A stretch of 64,000 bases of DNA from Leuconostoc holzapfelii (GCF_012396485.1 NZ_JAAXPO010000004.1:154909-218908), one strand, 5' to 3'. Shown: positions 1-8,746, numbered from the stretch's first letter. The notes: generated by a model not told the origin, from the letters alone. Program-made: numbers and translations.

Positions 1-520
1 TTTAATAGAAAACTATCATAAACCTAAACATCGCAAAACAAGCGCAGCATCGTCGTATATTTTTTTGTGAAATAAATAGCAATATTTAAAAAATTTAAAT
101 AAATATTTGCTTATTTGGTTAAAATGATTTTTATATTCATCTTTAATCCAGTGTCACATGCACGTTTTATAACCTTTTTATTACATAAATATTATTTCAA
201 AAGCAGTGTGATTTACTGACGAATAGTTCATTCGAAACCACATATGAGAAATCATCAGGTGCTTAAAAATTTTATTAATCTCAACCAAAATCGCCAAATA
301 AAGGCGTTTTTTTACAATAAAAGCGCATTTTTCCTAGCGCCAACCCGGCTACTCATTTAGCTTTATAGCGCCAAACATTTTCGGGCAGATTTCTGTTTAA
401 CACATAATATAGAAGAAACATGTGAAACGTCCCCAAAAATACTCACTGTTACGTTGACAAAAATTTTCATTGTGAAAAAGCAATCTTTTTGGCGACACGC
501 CAAGCACCTGTTCAAACACA
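1..520. other. AT-rich intergenic region, no gene recognised
   Basis: I see no convincing coding region here on either strand. The first 200 bases are very AT-rich and contain an imperfect inverted repeat around 68-120 (AAATAA..GCAA..ATTT pairing with AAATATTTGCTTATTT). A terminator-like hairpin sits at 292-313. The region probably holds the end of a transcription unit entering from outside the window plus spacer. Confidence 0.5.
292..313 (+). terminator. Candidate rho-independent terminator
   Basis: A short stem CGCC/GGCG with a 7-base loop is followed by a run of seven T. It would end a plus-strand transcript entering from the left edge, but no gene for it is visible. The stem is weak. Confidence 0.4.
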
Positions 521-555
521 AAAAAGCCACGATTCAATGAATCGTGGCTTTTTTT
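521..555. terminator. Bidirectional terminator after the lacI-type gene
   Basis: Stem AAAGCCACGATTC/GAATCGTGGCTTT with a 3-base loop, flanked by an A-run on the left and a T-run on the right. It works in both directions and lies just beyond the minus-strand regulator stop at 563. Confidence 0.85.
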
Positions 556-562
556 TTCTGCA

Positions 563-1546
563 TCATTTCGTGGTCGTCCCGCGGTGAAATGTGACTGGGA
601 ACATATACTGTCGCTCTTGTAAGCGTTCTGGCTGATCGATTTTAGTGAGTAGTGCTTCGACTAATGTCTTGGCCAAATCGGCAATCGGTTGCACCACCGT
701 CGATAATTCTGGGAAACTCTGTAAGATAAACGCACTCCCATCATAACCAACTACTTGGACATCTTGTGGTACAGGTAAATTCATTGTGCGCAAGGCTTCC
801 AGTACCAAGAGCGCGGTGGTATCATCGGTGGCCATAATGCCATCGGGTTGTTGTTCGGTAATGGCTTGATGGATTAACATTTTACGGAAATTCACTGTGG
901 CATCACTCGGCATCACTTGAACGATTGGCGTGAGGCCATTTTTTTGGCTCGCCGCCATGAAACCATTGGTGCGATCAACCGTCGGGTTGGTATCGTGAAT
1001 TTCGCCAGAGAACACCAATAAACGCTTAGCGCCACCCGCAATCAGGTTTTGGGCGGCCAGTTGTCCGCCCGAGAAATTATCAGAACTAACGGTTGGAATA
1101 TGTGGCCCAAAGTAGCGGTCAAGTGATACCACCGGTAAATTCAAGTCGTGATAGGCATCAATAATCATATTGTGAGACGCCGTAATCAAGCCATCCACTT
1201 GATTTGATTGGAGCATACTAATATAGGCGCGCTCTTTTTCCGGATTATCTAAACTATTGGCAATAATGACTTTATAAGACCGTTCAAATAACTCGGCCTC
1301 AATTTTTTCAAGTAATTCGGCATTAAATGGATTTTGCGTATTCGTTAAAATGACCCCAATTAACTTGGTTTTTTTCCCTGACAGCGACCGCGCGACTGAA
1401 TTGGGCTGATAATTTAATGCCTGCATCGCCGCATAAATGCGTGATTCTGTTTGCTCAGAGAAATAACCACGCTTGTTAATCACACGTGACACTGTTGTCA
1501 GCGAAACGCCGGCGCGTTCAGCCACATCTTTTAACGTATAACCCAA
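563..1546 (-). CDS. LacI/GalR-family sugar-responsive repressor
   Basis: Transcription repressor of 327 residues. The N-terminal helix-turn-helix (YTLKDVAERAGVSLTTVSRV, about residues 3-22) is followed by the hinge NSVARSLSGKKTKLIGVIL and a periplasmic-binding-protein-like effector domain with the usual VDGLITAS, GYDGS and TVVQP segments. The open frame extends upstream, but residues before the HTH look unlike protein; the TTG at 1546 preceded by GAGG is the best start and gives normal family length. It is the last gene of the operon sugar carrier - broken esterase - regulator, so it probably controls that operon and the divergent esterases through the TAACGCG(A/T)TTA sites at 3779 and 3899. 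The effector sugar is unknown. Confidence 0.9.
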   Translation of the reverse strand: MGYTLKDVAERAGVSLTTVSRVINKRGYFSEQTESRIYAAMQALNYQPNSVARSLSGKKTKLIGVILTNTQNPFNAELLEKIEAELFERSYKVIIANSLDNPEKERAYISMLQSNQVDGLITASHNMIIDAYHDLNLPVVSLDRYFGPHIPTVSSDNFSGGQLAAQNLIAGGAKRLLVFSGEIHDTNPTVDRTNGFMAASQKNGLTPIVQVMPSDATVNFRKMLIHQAITEQQPDGIMATDDTTALLVLEALRTMNLPVPQDVQVVGYDGSAFILQSFPELSTVVQPIADLAKTLVEALLTKIDQPERLQERQYMFPVTFHRGTTTK

Positions 1547-1577
1547 TTTATCGACCCTCGGTTCCGTTGACTCTTTT

Positions 1578-2354
1578 CTATTTATATAGTTTATCAAAAA
1601 ACGCCAACGTTGCGTCAAATAATAATGCCCGAGTTGGCACATCCCCCCAACTATGATCTGCACCCGGCACAACCGTCAAATCAACGGGCTGTTGATAAGC
1701 GGTCACATATTTTTGCGCATAAGCCACGGGTGCAATCGTATCAGCGGCACCATGAATAATTTTAACCGGCCCCAGATACTGCGCTGCTGTTGGGTAAATG
1801 GCAATAGTTTTGACGTCCTCAAAAAATCCTGGCCCTAACTTCATCGAATTAAAATCAAAATAACCTTGTTCTGCAACCGTGGCAATCGGCTTGCCCTGCA
1901 GGGTGTGATTGTTCACGATTTCATCTTGGAAAACGGCGGCTGGTGACCACAGGCATAAGCCACTCACCGCATCCCCGACGCGACCCGCTACCATACTGGC
2001 GGCCACACTCCCCAGACTCATGCCTAGCAATCCCACGCGTGTCTTATCCACAAAATCCAATGTCTTCACAAACGCCACTAATTGTGTGCCTTCATAGACT
2101 TCATTACTAAACGTGAAGTCGATAAAATCGCCATCACTTTCACCATGACCAGAAAAATCAAAGGCAATCGCGGCAATCCCCCGCTACGCCAATTGGCGAC
2201 TGATCTGGACAAACGAACAAAAATATTCGTCTCGCACTGCCCCGAAACCGTGAAATAGCAATACTGTCGGCACTGGACTAGTAATGCCTTCGGGCACGTA
2301 CGCTGTCCCCCGCAAAGTTAACCCATTAATGGTGGTGTTGACATATTTAATCAT
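1578..2354 (-). pseudogene. Alpha/beta hydrolase (esterase) interrupted by an in-frame TAG
   Basis: Read from the ATG at 2354 (which overlaps the carrier stop as ATGA) the frame gives a 258-residue serine esterase, but codon 57 (2186-2184) is TAG. Before it lies the oxyanion segment LLFHGFG; after it, in the same frame, come AFDFSGHGES, the nucleophile elbow GMSLGS, the acid region HGAADTIAP and the catalytic His in GADHSW. No frameshift is needed: one base substitution explains the break. A restart at the GTG near 2078 would lack the oxyanion loop and strand 1-4 region and is unlikely to be active. Intact, it would belong with the three neighbouring esterases. Sequencing error or amber suppression are the alternatives. 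Confidence 0.8.
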
Positions 2355-3718
2355 GAATTCAAGACTCCTTCATTCAATTCAGCTTGGCGCTTTGCCTGCA
2401 AATCGGCGTGCATCCTAGCACTGACTTTATCCAAACCATAAAACATAATACTGATAATACAAATGGCGTCAATGATGGCTGGGCCATAGATAAAGCAGAC
2501 GTTAATGCCCATAATCCCTGAAGCCGTTTGGGTCACATTAGGGACAAAGTGGAAACGCGCCAAAATTTCACTGTTAATGACACCGGCTAGTCCGGCACCG
2601 ATACTCGCCTCGATGGCCGAAACAGACGTCAACAACCCTTGGGCCCGGACGCCAAAGCGCCATTCGCCAAAATCGACCGTTTCTGCAGTCATCACAAACA
2701 TTAAACTCTGGGCAGCGCCAAGACCAAAGGCCGAGACAGCCACCCCAACAAGGGCCACGCCAATTGTTGCTTGTTGCGCCGCAAGGAGCAAGATACCTTG
2801 TCCAATAATCGCAATACCTAGATTACCAATCACAACGGTGCGCATTTGGAAGCGCTTAATCAAAAACGGAATGGTAATTGCGCCGATAATCATTGCCAAC
2901 GCACTGAGTGAATTGGCAATCGCTGACATACCCTCATTGTGCAACACATACTTGAAGAAGTAAACCGTTGACGAGTTCTTAACCACAACCCCAATGAAGA
3001 TAATGATGTTGGTGATAATGATCGTCCACCATGGGCCATTAGGGAGCAACGCTTTAATACTGTCGTGCAAAGGCACTGGCTTTTCTTGTGCTGGTGTGAC
3101 ATTTTCTCGGACATTGGTAAATGTGAAGACTTCGGCGATGACAAGAATCACCGCGAAAATACCCATCGCAATCGCAAAGCCCTTAGAACTACTTAAGCCA
3201 CCAAACAATGAAACCAACGGTAGAATCGCCAAACCTGAAATCAAACCACCCGTTTGCCCCAACACGTTACGGAACATGTTGGCTGAGGCACGCTCATTGG
3301 CATCAGCTGACAAGCTAGGCAAAATCGCATTGATCGCCGTACCTAAACCAGCAAAGCAGATCGTGAAAATGGCGTATGTGCCATAAGCCAGCGGCAACCG
3401 TGTGCTCGCTGGGAAAAATGCAATTGAGAATAGTAACACGGCTGAAATGGCGTAAGGCACAGCCATCCATAAGAACCAAGGCCGTACTTTACCAAAACGC
3501 GTCTGCGTCTTATCGACTAAGATGCCAAATATTGGGCCGGCAAAGGCATCAAAAATCCGGACAACTAAGAATAAAATACCGGTTGCCGCTAAACTTAAGC
3601 CAGCCACATCCGTATAGTAAAACATCAGATAGTTTGTCGCGGCGACAAACACCAAATTATTACCAAAGTCACTGAATCCATAGGCGACTTTGTTTGCAAT
3701 GGTTAACTTCTTTTCCAT
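2351..3718 (-). CDS. GPH-family sugar:cation symporter (major facilitator)
   Basis: Inner-membrane carrier of 455 residues with about 12 hydrophobic segments. The start MEKKLTIANKVAYGFSDFGN and the loop DKTQTRFGKVRPWFLW (about 70-85) are hallmarks of the glycoside-pentoside-hexuronide group (MelB, XynB/XylP type), which take up di- or oligosaccharides with Na+ or H+. It is first in an operon with an esterase remnant and a LacI repressor, and is divergent from three esterases, which suggests uptake of an acylated plant glycoside or oligosaccharide; xylosides are one guess, but the substrate cannot be read from the sequence. Its promoter (3775-3803) is canonical and overlaps an operator-like motif; a cre-like box follows at 3746. 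Confidence 0.88.
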   Translation of the reverse strand: MEKKLTIANKVAYGFSDFGNNLVFVAATNYLMFYYTDVAGLSLAATGILFLVVRIFDAFAGPIFGILVDKTQTRFGKVRPWFLWMAVPYAISAVLLFSIAFFPASTRLPLAYGTYAIFTICFAGLGTAINAILPSLSADANERASANMFRNVLGQTGGLISGLAILPLVSLFGGLSSSKGFAIAMGIFAVILVIAEVFTFTNVRENVTPAQEKPVPLHDSIKALLPNGPWWTIIITNIIIFIGVVVKNSSTVYFFKYVLHNEGMSAIANSLSALAMIIGAITIPFLIKRFQMRTVVIGNLGIAIIGQGILLLAAQQATIGVALVGVAVSAFGLGAAQSLMFVMTAETVDFGEWRFGVRAQGLLTSVSAIEASIGAGLAGVINSEILARFHFVPNVTQTASGIMGINVCFIYGPAIIDAICIISIMFYGLDKVSARMHADLQAKRQAELNEGVLNS

Positions 3719-3745
3719 TTGAGTATCCTCCTCAATAACGGGTTG

Positions 3746-3759
3746 AGAAAGCGCTTACA
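3746..3759 (-). promoter_or_regulatory. cre-like catabolite repression site
   Basis: AGAAAGCGCTTACA matches the CcpA cre consensus TGAAAGCGCTTACA except at the first two positions. It lies downstream of the carrier promoter and upstream of its start, where CcpA binding would block transcription when glucose is present. Site sequence is seen; CcpA control is inferred. Confidence 0.65.
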
Positions 3760-3774
3760 TTTTTAACCGCCTTT

Positions 3775-3803
3775 ATTATAATCGCGTTATTTTGTTGTGT
3801 CAA
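3775..3803 (-). promoter_or_regulatory. SigA promoter of the sugar-carrier operon with embedded operator
   Basis: On the minus strand TTGACA, a 17-base spacer and TATAAT: perfect consensus. The spacer carries TAACGCGATTA (3779-3789), nearly the same as the site in the divergent promoter, so a LacI-type repressor bound here would exclude RNA polymerase. Confidence 0.85.
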
Positions 3804-3884
3804 GCGTACGTCATAAACATGACACAAATTATTTTAATACACTATGATATAAAACAATTGAACTCATAATTGTATGGTTTGCGC

Positions 3885-3913
3885 TTGACATATTATCCTA
3901 ACGCGTTTACTAT
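3885..3913 (+). promoter_or_regulatory. Promoter of the esterase operon with embedded operator
   Basis: TTGACA, 17-base spacer, TACTAT. The spacer contains TAACGCGTTTA (3899-3909), matching the site in the divergent promoter. Both transcription units are therefore likely controlled by the same LacI-family protein. Confidence 0.8.
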
Positions 3914-3965
3914 GAAGTCGTATTATGAATGCGATAAACTTAACAATGATTAGGAGGTTAGTCCA

Positions 3966-4925
3966 TTGTCCACACACCCACAGTATCTTGACCCGTTTTC
4001 AGTCACTGATTTCCCTGAAGACCAGACACTTGTCCCTGGGGCCACCGTTTTAGCCGGTGACGACACACCCAAAATCCCCATGTGTTTCACTAATATTGCC
4101 TATGACGAGCAGCAACCTGACTTGCTACTGGATATTTTAGTCCCACCCGTCTACATCCCAGAAACTGGCATCAATGATCAGCGGCAATTTCCCTTAATTG
4201 TTTGGATTCAAGGCTCGGCCTTTGCCACCCAAGAAATCGGCCTGCATTTACCCCACCTCGTTGATATTGCCCAACAAGGTTATGTTGTGGCCGCCGTGGC
4301 GTATCAAGGGAGTGACAAAGGCGGCACTTTCCCGTCCACGATTCAGGACGTCAACGCCGCCATTGATTTTCTCGTCGCACACGCCAAAGACTATCATATT
4401 GATCCCGACCAAATCATCCTTTGGGGCGAATCATCAGGGGCTTACACCGCCGTCATGACGGCCGCGACCCAAAATGATACCGCCTTCTTCAGAACCACGC
4501 CTAAAAACCGCACGTTTAAAGCGGTGATTGATTTTTACGGGCCAACCCGCTTACAAGACCTAGATTTAGCGCCTTCCATTCAAGAACATCGCTCCGCTGA
4601 CAGTTGGGTGGGCGCTTATTTCGGCCACCAAACCATCGATCCCACCGCTGAGATAATGCACCAAGCCGACCCCGTCACGCATCTGCACGCTGGGCTGCCA
4701 CCGTTTTTGATTTTTCATGGCACATTAGATATGATTGTGCCTTTCCAGCAGAGTGTCATCCTCAAAAATGCACTCGATGCCGCCAACATTCCCAACCAGT
4801 TTGTCACGATGCAGGGCAGCAACCATGGCACGGATGCCTTTTGGTCACCTGCAGCCAAGACAATTGTCCTGGCATTTCTGGCTGATCACACACATAAAGC
4901 ACCGACACTTCCCGTCTCGGTTTAA
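3966..4925 (+). CDS. Alpha/beta hydrolase, carboxylesterase type
   Basis: Cytoplasmic esterase of 319 residues, no signal peptide. It has the oxyanion loop WIQGSAF (a variant of HGGG that I recall from other lactobacillar esterases), the nucleophile elbow WGESSGAY near residue 157, an acid in FHGTLDMIVPF and the catalytic His in GSNHGTDAF. The start is TTG at 3966 with a strong AGGAGG eight bases upstream. First gene of a three-esterase operon divergent from a GPH carrier, so it probably removes acyl groups (acetyl, feruloyl or similar) from an imported carbohydrate or conjugate. The true substrate is not readable. Confidence 0.85.
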   Translation: MSTHPQYLDPFSVTDFPEDQTLVPGATVLAGDDTPKIPMCFTNIAYDEQQPDLLLDILVPPVYIPETGINDQRQFPLIVWIQGSAFATQEIGLHLPHLVDIAQQGYVVAAVAYQGSDKGGTFPSTIQDVNAAIDFLVAHAKDYHIDPDQIILWGESSGAYTAVMTAATQNDTAFFRTTPKNRTFKAVIDFYGPTRLQDLDLAPSIQEHRSADSWVGAYFGHQTIDPTAEIMHQADPVTHLHAGLPPFLIFHGTLDMIVPFQQSVILKNALDAANIPNQFVTMQGSNHGTDAFWSPAAKTIVLAFLADHTHKAPTLPVSV

Positions 4926-4946
4926 TCACACCTTCTGGAGAACATT

Positions 4947-5732
4947 ATGGCTTTTATGACCTTGCACTACTTTTCAAATATGCTCAATAAAATGACCGAA
5001 GTTAACGTCATCGTGCCGGAAAAGCGCGAATCTGATGGCACGGTCGCCTATGAAAAATTGCATGCCCAACCATTAAAAACGGTCTGGCTCCTACATGGCT
5101 TATCGGGGGATGCCACCGATTGGTATCGTATGACTGGCTTAGAACGTTATGCCACAGTGAGTGGTTACGCGGTCATCATGCCGGATGTCGATCGCAGTTT
5201 TTACAATAATATGGCACACGGTCGGCGCTATTGGGACTTTATCACCCAAGAATTACCCCAGCGTTTACGCGCTTTGCTCCCACTTAGCACTGCTCGCGAA
5301 GACAATGTGGTCATGGGAAATTCGATGGGTGGTTATGGCGCCTTAAAATGGGGGTTGAACCAACCACAACATTTCAGCCGGATTGTGGCCTTATCTGCGG
5401 TGGTCGATTTGGCAGATTTCTATGACAAACGCGATATCTTTGCCATGCCTGATTTTGATTTGGTCTTTGAAGGGCAAGATATTCACGCCAAGCCCTTGTC
5501 GTTGTCTGCAGCCCTCGCCCAATTTAATGCGGCGCAATGGCCCCTAGCACTCTACACCGCTTGTGGTGAACAAGACCCACTGTATGCCCCTAACTTAGCG
5601 TTCAGTCAGCAACTACGCACAACCTTTGGCGATCGCTATACGTGGACCAGTTTACCCGGTGATCACGATTGGGATTTCTGGGATCAACAACTTGCAACCG
5701 CCTTTACTTGGCTCACCATAACGGAAGGATAA
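4947..5732 (+). CDS. EstA-like esterase (tributyrin esterase / esterase D family)
   Basis: Serine esterase of 261 residues resembling lactococcal EstA and the esterase D/S-formylglutathione hydrolase family. Visible are the oxyanion loop WLLHGLSGDATDW, the nucleophile elbow MGNSMGGYGA (Ser about 116), an acid in ACGEQDPLY and the catalytic His in LPGDHDWDFW. Family members hydrolyse short-chain acyl, acetyl or feruloyl esters in the cytoplasm. It lies 21 bases after the first esterase with a TGGAG ribosome site and four bases before the next one, so it is the middle gene of one operon. Likely co-induced with the carrier through the LacI-type regulator. Confidence 0.85.
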   Translation: MAFMTLHYFSNMLNKMTEVNVIVPEKRESDGTVAYEKLHAQPLKTVWLLHGLSGDATDWYRMTGLERYATVSGYAVIMPDVDRSFYNNMAHGRRYWDFITQELPQRLRALLPLSTAREDNVVMGNSMGGYGALKWGLNQPQHFSRIVALSAVVDLADFYDKRDIFAMPDFDLVFEGQDIHAKPLSLSAALAQFNAAQWPLALYTACGEQDPLYAPNLAFSQQLRTTFGDRYTWTSLPGDHDWDFWDQQLATAFTWLTITEG

Positions 5733-5736
5733 TACG

Positions 5737-6615
5737 ATGACACAAGAAGATTTACTTGCCCAAGCCCAAGTTTTACGCAAACGCAGTGAAGCTTACGACG
5801 TGCCTTTGCCCGAATCACGCCAAACTGGTCTCATACAATCAACAGAAACCATCAACATCGCTGACCAAGCGCCGGTTAAATTGTATATTTATGCGCCAGC
5901 TTACTTACCCAGTCAAGGCGTCATTTTAAATTTCCGCGGCTCTGGTTTTATGTATCCCTGGACACAAGGTGACTTCGCCTTTGCAAAGTCGTTGGTATTT
6001 GCCACGAACTATACGGTCATTGATGTCGACTATCCCGTGGCTCCAGAACACCCCTTCCCAGCAGCGGTTAATGCAGCCTTTAGCGCCTATGGTTATGTGC
6101 TAGAACATTTCAGTAATTTTGCCCCGCTAGGACGGCCTTTCATTGTAATGGGTCATAGTGCAGGCGGCAATTTGGCCGTGACGACCCAACTCCAAGCTAA
6201 AGCCCAAGGGATCAAACTAGCAGATAAGCTGATGCTTGATTTCCCTGTGCTTGATTTAGACACGGATCCAGAAGACAAAAACTATCCCAATGGCCAAGGG
6301 ATTGCCATTGATGAATCACGTCTCATGAATCAGTTCTATTTACAAGATGACACAGCTAAAACCCGCCATAATCCGCTGGTATCACCAATTGTGGCGACAA
6401 CAGAAGAGCTGATGGGCTTTCCGCCAACGATTATCCATACGGCTGAATTTGATAGTTTGCGTGACGAAGCTGAAACCTTTGCCCAACATCTTGTCGCTGC
6501 CTATGTGCGTGTCACCGTTGCCCGTTATCCTGAGTCTTATCATGGTTTTACTGTGGTGAAAACGCCAATTGGCGAAAAATCCTTTGCCGACTTTGTGCAT
6601 GATTTATTGGCTTAA
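5737..6615 (+). CDS. Alpha/beta hydrolase, hormone-sensitive-lipase-like
   Basis: Esterase of 292 residues. The HSL-family order is present: an oxyanion region at about 68-74, YPVAPEHPFPAA, the elbow GHSAGGN (Ser about 142), an acid in AEFDSLRDEA and the His in ESYHGF. The oxyanion motif, normally HGGG, reads FRGSG, so the His is replaced by Arg while the glycines of the loop are partly kept. Third gene of the operon, starting four bases after the previous stop with GGA upstream, and ending before a strong terminator at 6636. Substrate unknown; an acylated carbohydrate or small ester is the most reasonable guess from context. Confidence 0.82.
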   Translation: MTQEDLLAQAQVLRKRSEAYDVPLPESRQTGLIQSTETINIADQAPVKLYIYAPAYLPSQGVILNFRGSGFMYPWTQGDFAFAKSLVFATNYTVIDVDYPVAPEHPFPAAVNAAFSAYGYVLEHFSNFAPLGRPFIVMGHSAGGNLAVTTQLQAKAQGIKLADKLMLDFPVLDLDTDPEDKNYPNGQGIAIDESRLMNQFYLQDDTAKTRHNPLVSPIVATTEELMGFPPTIIHTAEFDSLRDEAETFAQHLVAAYVRVTVARYPESYHGFTVVKTPIGEKSFADFVHDLLA

Positions 6616-6635
6616 ATCACATCTACTAGGCACAT

Positions 6636-6668
6636 AAAAAGCATCAGGTTACCCCTGATGCTTTTTAT
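6636..6668. terminator. Bidirectional terminator between convergent units
   Basis: Stem AAAAAGCATCAGG/CCTGATGCTTTTT with a short loop, A-run and T-run on either side. It ends the esterase operon and also the minus-strand gene at 6685-6993. Confidence 0.88.
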
Positions 6669-6684
6669 GACTTGACGTAACGAC

Positions 6685-6993
6685 CTATTGCCATCGTTTC
6701 AAGAACCGTCGCACTGGTTGGTTAAACACAGCCGGATTCAAAACGTATTGATGCCGAATTTTTGTTGTCAACAAGCCCCCAGCTTTTAACAAGTCGGCGA
6801 CCTCCGATGGCCGAATCGGCTCATCCTTTTGATATTTCCAGGTTTTAGACTTCACGTCAATATGGATCACATAATAATTTTTATGCGGGTCCCGTGCTGA
6901 CGCATGCGCAATCCGCGTGTGTCCAGCATATTGGCCCACATCCAATTGCCGTAAAATACGTTGTTGTTTGGGCGTGAATTCGTTGATGAGCAT
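6685..6993 (-). CDS. Small conserved-looking protein of unknown function
   Basis: I do not recognise this 102-residue protein. It has no signal peptide or membrane segment, is basic and rich in Lys/Arg/His, and ends in VRRFLKRWQ. A central stretch DPHKNYYVIHIDVKSKTWKY looks like a beta-hairpin, and EPIRPSEVADLLKAGG like a helix; the N-terminal FTPKQQRILRQL looks helical. The start at 6993 is chosen for the GGGAGG eight bases upstream; a longer frame to 7050 has no ribosome site and would overlap the zwf promoter region. It is a single gene, divergent from zwf, closed by the shared terminator at 6636. Confidence 0.6.
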   Translation of the reverse strand: MLINEFTPKQQRILRQLDVGQYAGHTRIAHASARDPHKNYYVIHIDVKSKTWKYQKDEPIRPSEVADLLKAGGLLTTKIRHQYVLNPAVFNQPVRRFLKRWQ

Positions 6994-7100
6994 GTTTTCT
7001 GCCTCCCGTGTCAGTGAATCTGTTTGTGAAATTGGTACTTTTCGCCCCATTTTGCGTTATAATGGTAGATGAATTTAATTATAATATTAAGGGGAACATC

Positions 7101-8561
7101 ATGGTTTCAGAAATCAAGACGTTAGTAACATTTTTCGGTGCTACTGGTGATTTGGCAAAGCGTAAGCTTTACCCATCAGTTTTTAACCTCTTCAAGAAAG
7201 GTTACCTACAAGAACACTTTGCCATTGTTGGGACAGCACGTCAAGAGTTAACTGACGATGAATTCAAGCAACTTGTGCGCGAATCAATCGCTGACTTTAC
7301 AGAAGACAAGACGCAAGCCGAAGCATTTATTACACATTTTTCATACCGTGCCCATGACGTTACAGATGCCGCATCATATGACATCTTAAAGTCAGCGATT
7401 GAAGAAGCTTCTGAAAAGTTTGCCATTGATGGCAACCGTATCTTCTATATGTCTGTTGCCCCCCGCTTCTTTGGCACAATTGCTAAGTATTTGAAGTCAG
7501 AAGGCTTGTTGGCCACAACTGGTTATAACCGTCTGATGATTGAAAAGCCTTTTGGCACATCATATGCTACAGCTGAAGAATTGCAAAGTGACTTGGAAAA
7601 CGCCTTTGACGACGACCAATTGTTCCGTATCGATCACTACCTCGGTAAAGAAATGGTCCAAAATATTGCCGCTTTGCGTTTTGGTAACCCAATCTTTGAT
7701 GCCGCTTGGAACAAAGATTACATCAAAAACGTCCAAGTGACTTTGTCAGAAGTTTTGGGTGTTGAAGAACGTGCCGGTTACTATGACACAGCCGGCGCCT
7801 TGCTCGACATGATCCAAAACCACACGATGCAAATCGTTGGTTGGCTAGCGATGGAAAAACCTGATTCATTTACTGATAAAGACATTCGTGCCGCTAAAAA
7901 CGCAGCCTTCAATGCCTTGAAGATTTACAACGAAGAAGAAGTGAACAAGTACTTCGTGCGCGCCCAATATGGTGCCGGTGACACTGCTGACTTCAAGCCA
8001 TATCTTGAAGAAATGGATGTGCCTGCTGACTCAAAGAACAACACGTTCATCGCTGGTGAATTGCAATTTGATTTGCCTCGTTGGGAAGGGGTGCCATTCT
8101 ATGTCCGCTCAGGTAAGCGTTTGGCTGCAAAGCAAACACGCGTGGATATCGTCTTCAAAGCGGGTACTTTCAACTTTGGCACAACACAAGCAGCTCAAGA
8201 AGCTGTATTGTCAATTTTGATTGATCCTAAGGGCGGCGTTGACTTCAAGATCAACTCTAAGTCAGTTGAAGATGATTTCAACACTCGGACAATTGACCTT
8301 GGTTGGACAATTTCAGATGAAGATAAGCAAAACACACCAGAACCATACGAACGTATGATTCATGACACAATGAATGGTGATGGCTCAAACTTCGCTGACT
8401 GGAACGGCGTAGCCATCGCTTGGAAGTTCGTTGACGCGATTTCAGCTGTTTACGCCGCTGACAACGCACCACTTGAAACTTACAAGTCTGGTTCAATGGG
8501 TCCAGAAGCGGCTGATAAGCTATTGGCAAACAATGGTGACGCCTGGGTCTTCAAGGGTTAA
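7101..8561 (+). CDS. zwf: Glucose-6-phosphate 1-dehydrogenase
   Basis: Oxidises glucose 6-phosphate to 6-phosphogluconolactone, the entry step of the phosphoketolase pathway that is the main sugar route in heterofermentative lactic acid bacteria. The protein has 486 residues, the same as the well-studied Leuconostoc mesenteroides enzyme, and from memory is very similar over its whole length. Visible are the nucleotide-binding GATGDLAKRKLYP, the GTARQ region thought to allow use of both NAD and NADP, EKPFGTSY, and the substrate/catalytic motif RIDHYLGKEMVQN. The ATG at 7101 follows GGGGAAC; the frame upstream to 7008 is not needed. A TATAAT lies at 7058-7063. Codon use is biased, as expected of a highly expressed gene. 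Confidence 0.98.
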   Translation: MVSEIKTLVTFFGATGDLAKRKLYPSVFNLFKKGYLQEHFAIVGTARQELTDDEFKQLVRESIADFTEDKTQAEAFITHFSYRAHDVTDAASYDILKSAIEEASEKFAIDGNRIFYMSVAPRFFGTIAKYLKSEGLLATTGYNRLMIEKPFGTSYATAEELQSDLENAFDDDQLFRIDHYLGKEMVQNIAALRFGNPIFDAAWNKDYIKNVQVTLSEVLGVEERAGYYDTAGALLDMIQNHTMQIVGWLAMEKPDSFTDKDIRAAKNAAFNALKIYNEEEVNKYFVRAQYGAGDTADFKPYLEEMDVPADSKNNTFIAGELQFDLPRWEGVPFYVRSGKRLAAKQTRVDIVFKAGTFNFGTTQAAQEAVLSILIDPKGGVDFKINSKSVEDDFNTRTIDLGWTISDEDKQNTPEPYERMIHDTMNGDGSNFADWNGVAIAWKFVDAISAVYAADNAPLETYKSGSMGPEAADKLLANNGDAWVFKG

Positions 8562-8578
8562 ACCCCATTAAAGTAATC

Positions 8579-8610
8579 AAAAGGATGACGCTAAAGCGTC
8601 ATCCTTTTTT
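8579..8610 (+). terminator. zwf terminator
   Basis: Stem AAGGATGACGCT/AGCGTCATCCTT with a 2-base loop followed by six T, 18 bases after the zwf stop. Confidence 0.92.
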
Positions 8611-8679
8611 GCTGCTTACAGCCAATTTGGCTACTCTCTCTTGCAACCGGCCTTGTTTAATTTCTTTTCCCCTGTGCAC

Positions 8680-8708
8680 TTGACAGCGTCACGATTACTT
8701 GATATAGT
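8680..8708 (+). promoter_or_regulatory. Promoter of the zinc-type regulator operon
   Basis: TTGACA, 17-base spacer, TATAGT. The -10 overlaps the left end of the 32-base palindrome at 8704-8735, so binding of a repressor there would block polymerase. Confidence 0.85.
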
Positions 8709-8735
8709 TTACTGGTTAATTAACTAGTAAACTAT
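8704..8735 (+). promoter_or_regulatory. ZitR/AdcR-type zinc operator palindrome
   Basis: Left arm ATAGTTTACTGGTTAA and right arm TTAACTAGTAAACTAT are inverted copies with one mismatch. Each half contains a close match to the AdcR/ZitR box TTAACYRGTTAA (TTTACTGGTTAA and TTAACTAGTAAA), i.e. two abutting boxes as in zit operons. It overlaps the -10 of the operon, which predicts autorepression by the downstream MarR protein when zinc is plentiful. Confidence 0.85.
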
Positions 8736-8746
8736 CGAGGTGGCAT

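Noticed and set aside
1547..1672. Longer N-terminus of the LacI-type regulator (to 1672)
   Set aside because: The extra 42 codons overlap the end of the esterase frame, contain no family sequence, and a TTG with GAGG fits the HTH start.
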